A DNA stretch of 64,000 nucleotides from assembly GCA_020634315.1 (NCBI GenBank), contig JACKBV010000013.1:1-64000 (forward strand), in the 5' to 3' direction. The first letter of the stretch is position 1; every line of letters starts with the position of its first letter. Shown in pieces: positions 25,982 to 34,793 of the stretch. This DNA comes from Ardenticatenaceae bacterium. GTDB lineage: Bacteria; Chloroflexota; Anaerolineae; Promineifilales; Promineifilaceae. The notes below the pieces were generated by a model. It saw only the letters and a program-made list of their open reading frames with translations. It ran no database searches and was not told where the DNA came from. The position numbers and the translations under genes are program-made.

Positions 25982-27364
25982 TTATGGGGCGATGGCGGTG
26001 AACAGGTTACGGCCGATTTCCGTGATTTTCCCCACATCATCGTCATTTTCAAGGACGATGACGAGAACATAGCGCGGCGCGGCTGCCGGGTAAAGGCCAA
26101 GATACCAGACGTTGGTGCTTTCATCGGGGCCAGAGAGCACGCGCACGCTGAGTTCGGAGAAGGTTTCAATTTGGGGCAGGGCGGTGCGGATGTCGTAAGC
26201 AGTTTGGGCGGAAACGGCCGTTTCGCCATCACCACTTACCACCACCGGCTGCCACGCGCCGTCGCTGTTTTGCAGTTCCGTTACCAGTTGCAGGGTCGGG
26301 AAACGGCCGTTTTGCGCCAATGTTGCCAGCGCCAGACTCAGTTGCAGCGGCGTCACCGTCAAATTGCCCTGACCAATACCTGCCAACGCCGGTTCGGCAA
26401 TCGGTTTTGCTTCCGCTTCGGTGGTCGCCAGCGGGATATTGGGCGTACTCGTCAGGCCAAAAAGCGCAAATGCCTGATCCAACCCACTGACACCCAACTG
26501 ATCCGCCAGGTCTTGCATGGGGCCGGGGCATTGGTGGCGCAGCACATCTGCCCAGGTTGCCGCGTCAGGCGGGTGGCTGGCGCAGCGTGTGACAATGCCA
26601 TTGACCGGCACCGGGCGATTCGCATTGTCTACCGGGTCATTCAAATTAATGATGCCTTGCTCCAGCGCCAGGGCCAGTAAGAAGGGTTGCAGCGTCAGCC
26701 CTGGCTGATATTGGCTTTGTGTGACACGATTGAGCAAGGGGGCGCTGGCGTCATTGGTCAAATCGTCAAATTGCTCGTCGAGCAAGTTGGGGTCATAGCC
26801 AGGATGGCTGACCAGGGTTAACAGTTCGGCCGCGCCGGTATCTGTTAATTCGAGCAAGATGAGCGCACCGGTTTGATCACGCAGGAAGACATCGGCAATC
26901 TGCTGTAACTCAGCGTCGAGTGTCAGGCGAATGTCTTGTCCAACCGGTGCCTGGTGCAACGTTTGCTGCCACCAACGCTGCCAGGCGGGTTGATCATCGC
27001 CGCGCAGCAGCGTGTTGTAACTCTCTTCGACGCCAGCCGTGCCGTGTCGAAAGCTGTAATAGCCGACGGCTGGCCCGATGGCGGGCAAGGGGTAGATGCG
27101 CTGCGGGCGTTCGTCGCTGCCGCTGGTTTGTGCCAGGAGACGGCCGTTTCTATCCCAAATGCTGCCCCGTTGGATGCGTAACTCCGCTTCCACCAGACGG
27201 GGATTGTCGTCGCGGACAAGGAGGGCGTCGGCACGCAGCACGCTCCAAAAGATGAGGGAGAGGGCGATGAGGCCAAACCCTATGAGTAAAAACATGGTTA
27301 ACTGGCGCAGATGGGCGGCGTTGTCTGTGGCGTATGGCGTGTGGCGTAAATTTTGGTTGCTCAT
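25982..27364 (-). CDS. Class B PBP-like transpeptidase domain protein, catalytic residues lost
   Basis: A 460-aa protein with one membrane anchor (about 22-44) and the N-terminal PBP motif RIQRGSIWDRNGRLLA (63-78). The transpeptidase fold is recognisable by YQPGLTLQPFLLAL (219-232) and GIGQGNLTVTPLQLSLALA (329-347). In active relatives the first block is Y-x-PGSTFKP; here the nucleophile Ser is Leu223 and the Lys is Gln226. The KTG block is SGP (411-413, VLSGPDEST), and no SxN block is evident. It is therefore predicted to be unable to acylate substrate. Its start is 10 bp after the stop of the SEDS gene. It may serve as a structural activator of SEDS glycosyltransferase activity (inference). 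Confidence 0.85.
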   Translation of the reverse strand: MSNQNLRHTPYATDNAAHLRQLTMFLLIGFGLIALSLIFWSVLRADALLVRDDNPRLVEAELRIQRGSIWDRNGRLLAQTSGSDERPQRIYPLPAIGPAVGYYSFRHGTAGVEESYNTLLRGDDQPAWQRWWQQTLHQAPVGQDIRLTLDAELQQIADVFLRDQTGALILLELTDTGAAELLTLVSHPGYDPNLLDEQFDDLTNDASAPLLNRVTQSQYQPGLTLQPFLLALALEQGIINLNDPVDNANRPVPVNGIVTRCASHPPDAATWADVLRHQCPGPMQDLADQLGVSGLDQAFALFGLTSTPNIPLATTEAEAKPIAEPALAGIGQGNLTVTPLQLSLALATLAQNGRFPTLQLVTELQNSDGAWQPVVVSGDGETAVSAQTAYDIRTALPQIETFSELSVRVLSGPDESTNVWYLGLYPAAAPRYVLVIVLENDDDVGKITEIGRNLFTAIAP

Positions 27365-27373
27365 GCGAAAAAG

Positions 27374-28657
27374 TTAGGTCGCGTTTTCCCGCGACAGGTA
27401 AAGAAGCAGCCCGGCCATAACGCTGCTAATAAAGAGTGAACTGCCACCATAACTGACGAAGGGCAGGGTAACACCGGTAAGCGGCAGCAGCTTGGTGACG
27501 CCGCCCATGATCAGCAATGCCTGGGCGCTGAAAAGGATGGTGATGCCGGCGGCCAAATAGGTGTGAAACGGCCGTTGCGCCAGCAGCGCAATACGCATTC
27601 CCCGGTAGGCGAGCAGGGCGAAAACGGCCGTAATCCCTATACTGCCAATCAATCCCCATTCTTCGGCAATGGCCGCAAAGGCAAAATCAGAATGCACCAC
27701 CGGAATATAATCGGGAAATCCTTGTCCAATGCCCTGCCCGACAATGCTCCCGGCAGCCAGCGCGTACAACGATTGCACAATCTGAAAGGCGCGATTATCC
27801 GCTTCCGGCCACGGGTTCCACCAGGCGTCAACACGGAGGGCGACCACCGCAAACAAAAAGTAGGCGGCAATGCCTGCCAGCAGCAGCAGCGCGACACCGC
27901 CCAATACATACCGCTTATCTCCTGTTGCCAGATATAGCAGCGCCAAAAACAAGATGAAAAAAAGGGTGGCTGCTCCTAAATCTTGCTGCCACACCAGCAG
28001 CACCATACAAAAGCCCCACATGACTAGTAGTGGTGCCAGGTAGGGTAACGCGGTAAAGAGGCCACGGCCGTTTCCCAACCGCAGCAAACTCTCGCGTTCG
28101 TCAAAATAGCTGGCGAGAAAGACAACCAACAGCAGTTTGAGCAGTTCGGAGGGTTGGAAGAAGATAGGGCCAGGCAGTGGCAGCCACAAGGCTGCGCCAA
28201 AGCCGGTGGGATTGACGCCAAAAAGGAGTGTTGCCGCCAGCAGCAGCAGCCCGCCAATGAGCCAGGTGTAACGATAGTGGCGCAGCCAGTTCAGGTTGTG
28301 GGGCAGGAGGGTGATGGCAAGGAAAACGGCCGTGCCCAATCCCACCCACACCACTTGCCGCAGCAAAAAATTAGGTGCCAGGCGGTCAATGAGCACAATT
28401 CCCCAACCGGTTAGCAGCGCAAAAATGGGCAGCAGCAGCGGATCACGATTTGCTTGTGCCTGTCGCAGCAGCAGATGTGCGCCTGCTGTTCCAACCAGCC
28501 AGACGCAGGGTCCCCATAAATGGGACGTCGTACCATCGCCGCGCACCAGGCTCAAGGCAATCGCGTTTACAAACACAAATGCCGCAGCTAACATTAATAA
28601 CGTTAGCTCGCGGCGATTATTTGTTTCAATCAGGTCTTCGGAAGTTGAGAAATACAT
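27374..28657 (-). CDS. SEDS family peptidoglycan polymerase (FtsW/RodA/SpoVE type)
   Basis: A 427-aa polytopic protein with about ten membrane segments. It carries SEDS signatures: PTGFGAALWLPLPGPIFFQPSE region (the QPSE block), LVWQQDLGAATLFF (WQPDLG-like, with the catalytic-type Asp) and the C-terminal LPLTGVTLPFVSYGGSS. SEDS proteins polymerise lipid II together with a class B PBP. I set the start at 28657; a TTG 33 bp upstream is an alternative, and neither has a clear ribosome site. It is followed after 9 bp by the catalytically degenerate PBP, so the pair is co-transcribed. Confidence 0.92.
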   Translation of the reverse strand: MYFSTSEDLIETNNRRELTLLMLAAAFVFVNAIALSLVRGDGTTSHLWGPCVWLVGTAGAHLLLRQAQANRDPLLLPIFALLTGWGIVLIDRLAPNFLLRQVVWVGLGTAVFLAITLLPHNLNWLRHYRYTWLIGGLLLLAATLLFGVNPTGFGAALWLPLPGPIFFQPSELLKLLLVVFLASYFDERESLLRLGNGRGLFTALPYLAPLLVMWGFCMVLLVWQQDLGAATLFFILFLALLYLATGDKRYVLGGVALLLLAGIAAYFLFAVVALRVDAWWNPWPEADNRAFQIVQSLYALAAGSIVGQGIGQGFPDYIPVVHSDFAFAAIAEEWGLIGSIGITAVFALLAYRGMRIALLAQRPFHTYLAAGITILFSAQALLIMGGVTKLLPLTGVTLPFVSYGGSSLFISSVMAGLLLYLSRENAT

Positions 28658-28720
28658 AAGTTCGCGTGAAACAGTAAACGTGGAATACAACCGATCCTAC
28701 CACGTTTTCCGTCTTGCGCC

Positions 28721-29590
28721 TCATGTCAAATAGTGGCCCACAAGCGGTGCTAATTCAGCTTTCACCTGCGGCGGAATTTTGCCAGGCTCAGTAATGAGCG
28801 AATCTTTCAGCGTGTGATGTGCTGGATAATCACCCGCCCATGTTTCCATATGCTGTACCAGATAGCTGAGCGCTCGCTGTGCCAATTCTGTGTTTCGCTG
28901 CAAAACTCGCACCACAGCTTCAACCGTGACTGGCTCTTCACTTTCATGCCATACGTCATAATCGGTGACGTGTGCCATCACTGCATAGGCGATCTCCGCT
29001 TCTGCTGCCAGATACGCCTCCGGGCTGGTGGTCATACCAATAAGGCTCATCCCCCACTGCCGAAATGTGTTCGATTCTCCCTTGGTGCTAAAACGAGGCC
29101 CTTCAATGGTGATGAATGTGCCCCCTTCATGCACCGTGCCGCCCACCGCACGCATCGCAGCGGCCAATGCTTTGCCCAATTCTGGTGAAAACGGATCGGC
29201 GACGCTGATATGGGCCACCAGACCACGCCCAAAGAAGGTTTGCGCACGCTGCCCTTTGGTGTTGTCGTAAAGTTGGTCAGGAATGACAACGTGTCCTGGT
29301 GCATAATCTTCACGCAGTGAACCGCAAGCGCTGACAGCGACGATATATTTCACGCCCAGGGTTTTCAGCGCGTAAATGTTGGCGCGATACGGAACCTCGC
29401 TGGGCGTGAGAAAGTGACCTCGCCCGTGGCGGGGAAGGAAAGCGATGCGCTGCCCGTGCAGTGTGCCCACAGTAATTTGATCGGATGGGGTGCCGAATGG
29501 GGTTTCGATGTGTAATGCTTCAACATGGGTCAAATCGGCCATTTGATACAGGCCGCTGCCGCCGATGACGGCGAGTTCGATGTCTTTCAT
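28721..29590 (-). CDS. mtnP: S-methyl-5'-thioadenosine phosphorylase
   Basis: A 289-aa member of the PNP/MTAP family that cleaves 5'-methylthioadenosine with phosphate to adenine and methylthioribose-1-phosphate, a methionine-salvage step. Evidence: VIGGSGLYQM at the start (phosphate-binding GGSGLY), FLPRHGRGHFLTPSEVPYRAN, TIEGPRFSTKGESNTFR and MTTSPEAYLAAEAEIAYAVM with TDYDVW, as in MTAPs. The DYD signature favours an adenine-containing substrate over guanosine. A strong ribosome site (GGAGAGGAG) precedes the ATG. No ACGGCCGT copy lies in this gene. Confidence 0.95.
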   Translation of the reverse strand: MKDIELAVIGGSGLYQMADLTHVEALHIETPFGTPSDQITVGTLHGQRIAFLPRHGRGHFLTPSEVPYRANIYALKTLGVKYIVAVSACGSLREDYAPGHVVIPDQLYDNTKGQRAQTFFGRGLVAHISVADPFSPELGKALAAAMRAVGGTVHEGGTFITIEGPRFSTKGESNTFRQWGMSLIGMTTSPEAYLAAEAEIAYAVMAHVTDYDVWHESEEPVTVEAVVRVLQRNTELAQRALSYLVQHMETWAGDYPAHHTLKDSLITEPGKIPPQVKAELAPLVGHYLT

Positions 29591-29605
29591 GCTGCTCCTC
29601 TCCTT

Positions 29606-31492
29606 CTATTGTTGACGTTTTTGGCGGCGTTCGAGAACGGCTTTCGCGTCTTCGAGTTGACGTTTTGCTTTGCTCAAATCGGTTTGCAAAAGCTTAATGC
29701 GATCTCCTGCGGCCTGTTTGAATTGTTGTAAGCTTTTTGCTTGTTTGGTATAGGCTTCTTTTAGCTCTTGTAATTCGATGTCGCGCTCAACCAAAGTGGT
29801 TTGTATTTCGGCCAAATGATTGCCTTGTGTCTCAATCTCTTGCAAGAAACGGGCTATTTCTACTTCAAAGGCTTCTATCTGTAATTTGGATTTGCGTACT
29901 TCTTCGCGCAGCTGCTTCTTTTCCAGGTCGCCTTGCTGCCGTACCAGAGCTGCGGTTTGCTGCACGGTGTACAGCTCTTCTTCTCGTTTTTGCAAATCTT
30001 CTGCGGTTTGTTCCGCTACTTGTCGCCATTGTTTGGTGGTTGCCTGGTGTTCTTGCAGTTGTTGGGTTAGCTCGGTTACTTTTGCTTCCTGAGCGGCCAT
30101 TTGCTGGTGCATGGCGTCGAATTCGAGGCGGTTTGTTTCCAGGTTTGCTTTGTACCAGAGGAGTTGTTCGGCGCGGTCTTGGGCTTCGTCCTCTAATTCG
30201 GCTAACTGCAATTTAAGCAAGGATAATTCTTGTACTTGGACAGAGAGGCGCTCCATTTCAGAGAGCTGTGCCTCTAGCTCTGGGATACGGCCGATTTGCG
30301 CTTCCATTTCGGCCATGTGCTGCTGCCCTGCTTCCAATTCCGTGATGCGACCCAGAAGTTTCTCGATTTCCTCTGGCGGGGCAGATAAACGTTGTGTCTC
30401 TTGATGTTGCAGCGCATCAAGTTTTTCCATTGCCGCTTCCCACTCATCTTCCAGTTGGCGGCGCTGCATCTGCAACATTTCAGTGACGCGCAAATTCTCC
30501 TCAAGTTGAGCTTTGCTGCGTTTGGTTTCGTCTTCCAACTCTTTGGTGCGTTTTTGGGTTGCCTCTGCCAATTCTTGCCAACGAATCAGCGCATCTTCTT
30601 GTTCAGCCGAATGTTGTAGATTTGCTTGCAAGGCAGTTTCGAGACTGCTGATGCGATCATCTAATTTGTCGTTTGCTGCTCTGGCTTCGATTAGTTGGTT
30701 GTCGAGCTTGGCTTTGGCGGCATCTAACTTTTGTTTTGCGTCGAGGAGGTCGGCGTGTTGGCGATGCAATGTTTCTAGCTCTTGGTTGCGTTCGGCCAAC
30801 AATTGGCGGGAGACTGTCAGTTCGTTGTTCTGTCGCTCAAATTGGGTGTGACGGGTGCGCAGTTCTTCGTCTTGCTTTTCCTGGCTTTGTCGAAGCTGTG
30901 TGATTTGTTCTTCGGCTTGGGTGAGTTTTTCGGTGAGTGAGGTTACTTTGGCTGAAGCCTCGCCGGCAACTTCTTGCAGCCGTTTGTCGAAAGATTGTTC
31001 CAACTCGATGCGGGCGGCGATGGCGGAGGCGGCTTCTTCTTGCAGCCGCCGGAGTAGATCGACTTGATGGCTGCTGCGTTCGAGGGAACGGCCGTTTGTG
31101 GGCGGCTCAAATGGGCCAGGACTGTGGTCAATTTCGGGGACAATGCCCTCATTGCGGATAAGTTGATACCCGGTTGTATCAATTGAACTTACCCAGCCCT
31201 GGATTTTGCCGCTGTCTTCAACGAGCAGGCGCTCTGTGTAGACATCTCCCCAAATTTCGCCATCGGAGTGAATAATCGTCTCCAGGGAAACGGTTGAACC
31301 GTACACCAGACCGGCGACACGGATTTTGGGGGCAATGATGTTGCCGACAATATTGGCTCCGGGCACGACATAAACCGGTTCGTCAAGTGGAATATCGCCA
31401 ACGCGATAGCCACTAATTTCGACCCATTTTTCATTACGCCGGAGAATAGAAAGAAGATTACGGCCGTTTCGTTTGTTATTTGCAGTATTCAT
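29606..31492 (-). CDS. Bactofilin-like domain with long C-terminal coiled coil
   Basis: A 628-aa protein. Residues about 25-120 read like a bactofilin (polymer-forming cytoskeletal) beta-helix: VYVVPGANIVGNIIAPKIRVAG, GSTVSLETIIHSDGEIWGDVYTERLLVEDSGKIQG, with turn-by-turn hydrophobic spacing and I/V-x-G rungs. About 150-625 is almost unbroken heptad-rich coiled coil (Glu, Gln, Leu, Lys) with no other domain. Bactofilins polymerise without nucleotide and scaffold cell-wall enzymes. The usual protein is 120-200 aa, so the 480-residue coil is unusual. It is upstream of mtnP on the same strand (15 bp gap). Much of the coil region is free of ACGGCCGT copies. Confidence 0.75.
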   Translation of the reverse strand: MNTANNKRNGRNLLSILRRNEKWVEISGYRVGDIPLDEPVYVVPGANIVGNIIAPKIRVAGLVYGSTVSLETIIHSDGEIWGDVYTERLLVEDSGKIQGWVSSIDTTGYQLIRNEGIVPEIDHSPGPFEPPTNGRSLERSSHQVDLLRRLQEEAASAIAARIELEQSFDKRLQEVAGEASAKVTSLTEKLTQAEEQITQLRQSQEKQDEELRTRHTQFERQNNELTVSRQLLAERNQELETLHRQHADLLDAKQKLDAAKAKLDNQLIEARAANDKLDDRISSLETALQANLQHSAEQEDALIRWQELAEATQKRTKELEDETKRSKAQLEENLRVTEMLQMQRRQLEDEWEAAMEKLDALQHQETQRLSAPPEEIEKLLGRITELEAGQQHMAEMEAQIGRIPELEAQLSEMERLSVQVQELSLLKLQLAELEDEAQDRAEQLLWYKANLETNRLEFDAMHQQMAAQEAKVTELTQQLQEHQATTKQWRQVAEQTAEDLQKREEELYTVQQTAALVRQQGDLEKKQLREEVRKSKLQIEAFEVEIARFLQEIETQGNHLAEIQTTLVERDIELQELKEAYTKQAKSLQQFKQAAGDRIKLLQTDLSKAKRQLEDAKAVLERRQKRQQ

Positions 31493-31596
31493 GCTGACGG
31501 CATATTCTTTGCGCTAATCATCCTGTTTGCTGAGCCAATTATAACAGGTGCAAGGGAAACTGGTTATAGTGAATCGTAACTAGTTGATAGAAATGC

Positions 31597-31625
31597 TTGT
31601 AGTGCCCAAAGAAGTTTGATACACT
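31597..31625 (+). promoter_or_regulatory. Predicted promoter directly in front of the PKD/CAP gene
   Basis: A -35-like TTGTAG (31597-31602) and -10-like TACACT (31620-31625) are 17 bp apart. The -10 ends 6 bp before the GTG at 31632, so transcription would begin about at the start codon and give a leaderless mRNA. No ribosome-binding sequence is visible, which agrees. Confidence 0.45.
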
Positions 31626-31631
31626 GCGATT

Positions 31632-33884
31632 GTGCAAATGACCCTGAGAAAACCATGGCTGCTGGTCAGCTTCTTCATAGTAGGGTTGATTGTAGCCGGT
31701 ATTTGGTGGCAAACGCAGGCCGCTTCGATACCGGCTTATACGGGTTATGCACGCCTTGATGGCCCGATTTCTTTGGAATTATCCGCCTCGCCAGCCGTTG
31801 TCACTCCTGGTGACAACGTTACATTGTTCGTGCGCCTGACAAATAATACGGGCACAACGGCTACGCCTGCGATCTCCTTGTATTTGCCAGCCTCTTTGCA
31901 TTTGCAAACGGCTGTGCTGCCGATGGGCGCTACCTTTAATATCCAGACGCGCGTGTTGACCTGGCTGCCGGTGTTTGCCGCCGATGAAGGCGTGCAAGAA
32001 ATTACGCTGCCATTACGTGTAGAAACGGCCGATTTGCAGCAGCCGGAACAAATGGTAACGGCCGTTTTGCAAACGCATCACGAAACGGCCGTAGCCGAAA
32101 CCGCCTCCACGCAGTTAGAAATGCCCATCTGGATCGGCATTGCCCCACAAATTAACAGCGTGACAGACCTGGTACAAGTGCCATTAGGGCAGCCGGTGCA
32201 GTTGCAAGCCAACATCAGCGGTTCTGGCCCGGTGTCGCAAGTGTGGTATTTGGGCGATGGGCGGCGTGTGGAAGTCAACGACCCCACTGTCGCCTATTCT
32301 CTGGCCGGTGTTTACCAAATCACGCTAGAAGTTACCAATCCTTTGCAAACTGTTTCGCGCACACACATTTTGACCGTTGTGCCGCATCCTTCTGCCCAAT
32401 TTGTGGCTGATGATTGGAGTGTTGGCGTCGGGCAGCCGGTTACATTTCTCAACCAGAGTGGCGGTCAATCGCCGCTGTCTTATTCCTGGGATTTTGGCGA
32501 TGGGCAAACGTCCGATCAGCCGTCCCCGACGCACAGCTACACCTTGCCCGGTACATATCAGGTGCATTTGACCATTCGCAATGATTTTGGCGAGGCGGAA
32601 GCGTTTGGCATGGTGACGGTGGGAATGCCACCACAAGCGGATATGTCGCTTGCTGACAGTGTGCCTGCCGGGCAGCCGTTGTATGGACAGGCTTTTGGGG
32701 ATGATTCCGTGACGGGATATGTGTGGGAGATGGGAGACGGCCGTATCTACGAAGGCCCTTCTGTGACCCATACGTACCGGCAAATGGGTGATTTTTATGT
32801 GCTGCTCACAGCTTTAAATGAGTTTGGCAATACGCAGGTGGGGCGTTGGGTGCATGTTGATCCCGGCGTTTTGTTGACCTACCTGCCGTTGGTTTTGCGC
32901 GAGAATGTGGTGGGAGAAACGGCCGTTGAGGATGTACTAGCGGGACTTGACCTGGAACCGGTTGAATTAAGTGAGCCATTTGTGATGGAGCCGGTTGACC
33001 TGCCCGCTAACCTGACCCAGGCAGAGCAGCTTTACTACTACATCAACCTGGCGCGGCAGCAGTTCGATTTGCCTCCGCTCAATCAGGTTTATACGCTAAA
33101 CATCGCTGCCCAACAGCACACCGATGACATGTCTATCTTTGCTTACACAGCGCACATGGGTGCTGATGGCTCTTATCCCGCCGAGCGGCTGCTGACTGCC
33201 GGATATGCGCAAGGTTACGCTGGCGAAGCGACCGCCTGGGGGTTTGAGCATCCCTACGAAGCGGTTGAATTTTGGGTCAACAGCCCTGCTCACCGGCGCA
33301 TCATTTTGAACCGGTTTGCGACAGATGTCGGCGTTGGGTATACAGTCAATTTCACCGCGCCAAATGTCTGGTATTGGACGGCCGAATTTGGTGATACGTA
33401 TGGCGTGCCGCTCTCTCCAGTTGTGCGCTTACAGGAATCGACAATTATGTCGCCAACTGTAACGACGCCTGTCGAATATCGCTGGAACTGGCCTCTGCCT
33501 TTGCAATCAGGGCAGGAATTTGTGTTGTACTTCTATCAAGGACGGCAGGCGGTACGCATGGCAAGCGCAACACAACCCGCTTTAGGTTCGCTATATGCGC
33601 TGCCATTTGCCGCTTATGATGTGGCGGTGGAGCCGGGCGAATATCAATGGCAGATCAAGTTGCAGCAAGGGCAAACCGTGTTGGCGGAAAGCGCACTAAG
33701 CTCCATCGTGCTGCTGCCTGACCTTAACCTGCCGACGCCAACGCCAGAAGTTACGGCGACTGTGCCTGCGCCAACGGTGACGCCAACGCCAACGACTCCC
33801 AGTGGCCCCATCTGGCCTACCGAGACGCCGCGTCCCACGCTGCCGCCGCCACCGGTATTCCCCACGGCGACGCCAGCCCCCTAA
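31632..33884 (+). CDS. Secreted PKD-repeat and CAP/SCP-domain protein
   Basis: A 750-aa exported protein. An N-terminal hydrophobic segment (about 9-27) is followed by a DUF11-like domain (LELSASPAVVTPGDNVTL), then three PKD-type domains (WYLGDGRRVEV, YSWDFGDGQTSD with THSYTLPGTYQVHL, YVWEMGDGRIYEG with THTYRQMGDFYV). A CAP/SCP domain lies at about 470-600: YINLARQQFDLPPL, HMGADGSYPAERLLTAGY, EATAWG, EFWVNSPAHRRIILN, VWYWTAEFG. It ends in a Pro/Thr-rich tail (PTPTTPSGP) that could span the wall. CAP proteins are secreted and their bacterial role is poorly known. The start is GTG 31632 (fits a leaderless transcript) or ATG 31638. Confidence 0.85.
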   Translation: MQMTLRKPWLLVSFFIVGLIVAGIWWQTQAASIPAYTGYARLDGPISLELSASPAVVTPGDNVTLFVRLTNNTGTTATPAISLYLPASLHLQTAVLPMGATFNIQTRVLTWLPVFAADEGVQEITLPLRVETADLQQPEQMVTAVLQTHHETAVAETASTQLEMPIWIGIAPQINSVTDLVQVPLGQPVQLQANISGSGPVSQVWYLGDGRRVEVNDPTVAYSLAGVYQITLEVTNPLQTVSRTHILTVVPHPSAQFVADDWSVGVGQPVTFLNQSGGQSPLSYSWDFGDGQTSDQPSPTHSYTLPGTYQVHLTIRNDFGEAEAFGMVTVGMPPQADMSLADSVPAGQPLYGQAFGDDSVTGYVWEMGDGRIYEGPSVTHTYRQMGDFYVLLTALNEFGNTQVGRWVHVDPGVLLTYLPLVLRENVVGETAVEDVLAGLDLEPVELSEPFVMEPVDLPANLTQAEQLYYYINLARQQFDLPPLNQVYTLNIAAQQHTDDMSIFAYTAHMGADGSYPAERLLTAGYAQGYAGEATAWGFEHPYEAVEFWVNSPAHRRIILNRFATDVGVGYTVNFTAPNVWYWTAEFGDTYGVPLSPVVRLQESTIMSPTVTTPVEYRWNWPLPLQSGQEFVLYFYQGRQAVRMASATQPALGSLYALPFAAYDVAVEPGEYQWQIKLQQGQTVLAESALSSIVLLPDLNLPTPTPEVTATVPAPTVTPTPTTPSGPIWPTETPRPTLPPPPVFPTATPAP

Positions 33885-33929
33885 CACTTTGTTCCCTCAC
33901 GTTGTTTTGTTTCATTACCTGGAGGACCT

Positions 33930-34760
33930 ATGCACGTCACATTAATTGATGTTGTCACCTTATTTGCTGCACTTGATCATCCTGATTGGGTTGTTGTCGA
34001 TTGCCGCTTTAGTCTGGCTGATACGGAAGCGGGGCGGCGAGCTTATGAAGCGGCGCACATCCCCGGTGCCATATATGCCCATCTGGATGATGACTTGAGC
34101 AATCCGCCGACAACCGATAACGGCCGTCACCCACTTCCGCCAGTTGCTATTATGAATGAGCGCCTGGGACAGATGGGCATTGACAACAGCAAGCAAGTCG
34201 TCGTCTATGACGATGCCAATGGCGCAACGGCGGCGCGGTTGTGGTGGATGCTGCGTTACCTGGGGCATGAAGCGGTTGCTGTTCTTGACGGTGGCTGGAA
34301 GGCATGGTTGACGGCCGATCTGCCGCGGCAAGCTGGTGTGCAGACAAAAGTCCCCGCGCTGTTTCATGGTGAACCGCGCACAGAGTGGTTGGTCACGATG
34401 AGCCAGGTGCCCGCACAACCTTTGCTCGTTGATTCGCGTGAAGCGCCGCGCTATCGAGGTGAATTTGAGCCAATCGATCCGCAAGCGGGGCATATTCCTG
34501 GTGCGGTGAATTACTTTTTCCAGCGCAATTGGGGTGAAGACGGCCGTTACCTGCCTCCTGCCCAATTGCGCGAACAATTAACTGCGTTGTTTGGCAGCAC
34601 TTCGCCCGATGAGGTCACGTTTTACTGTGGCTCTGGCGTGACGGCTTGTGTCAATTTGTTGGCAATGGCTCATGCCGGGTTAGGAAACGGCCGTCTTTAC
34701 GTCGGTTCCTGGGGCGAGTGGTGTCGCCAGGCTGAGAATCCTGTGGGTCGTCATTTGTAA
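33930..34760 (+). CDS. sseA: Thiosulfate/3-mercaptopyruvate sulfurtransferase (two-domain rhodanese)
   Basis: A 276-aa tandem rhodanese. The N-terminal inactive domain shows VVVDCRFSLAD and HIPGAIYAHLDDDLS. The C-terminal domain has LLVDSREAPRYRGE, HIPGAVNYFF and the catalytic loop CGSGVTA with Cys233. The CGSGVTA loop is typical of 3-mercaptopyruvate sulfurtransferases, while thiosulfate enzymes more often have CRKGVTA; mercaptopyruvate is therefore the likelier sulfur donor, but this is inference. It has an excellent ribosome site (TGGAGGACC). It lies 33 bp before rtcB, probably co-transcribed. Confidence 0.93.
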   Translation: MHVTLIDVVTLFAALDHPDWVVVDCRFSLADTEAGRRAYEAAHIPGAIYAHLDDDLSNPPTTDNGRHPLPPVAIMNERLGQMGIDNSKQVVVYDDANGATAARLWWMLRYLGHEAVAVLDGGWKAWLTADLPRQAGVQTKVPALFHGEPRTEWLVTMSQVPAQPLLVDSREAPRYRGEFEPIDPQAGHIPGAVNYFFQRNWGEDGRYLPPAQLREQLTALFGSTSPDEVTFYCGSGVTACVNLLAMAHAGLGNGRLYVGSWGEWCRQAENPVGRHL

Positions 34761-34793
34761 CCCGGTTACGGCTCACGCATTACGGACAATACA

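Noticed and set aside
25897..26235. N-terminal extension of the metallophosphoesterase frame
   Set aside because: It overlaps the coding end of the PBP gene in another frame, is Pro/Ser/Lys-rich without motif, and the ATG at 25896 has a perfect AGGAGG site and the family start motif.
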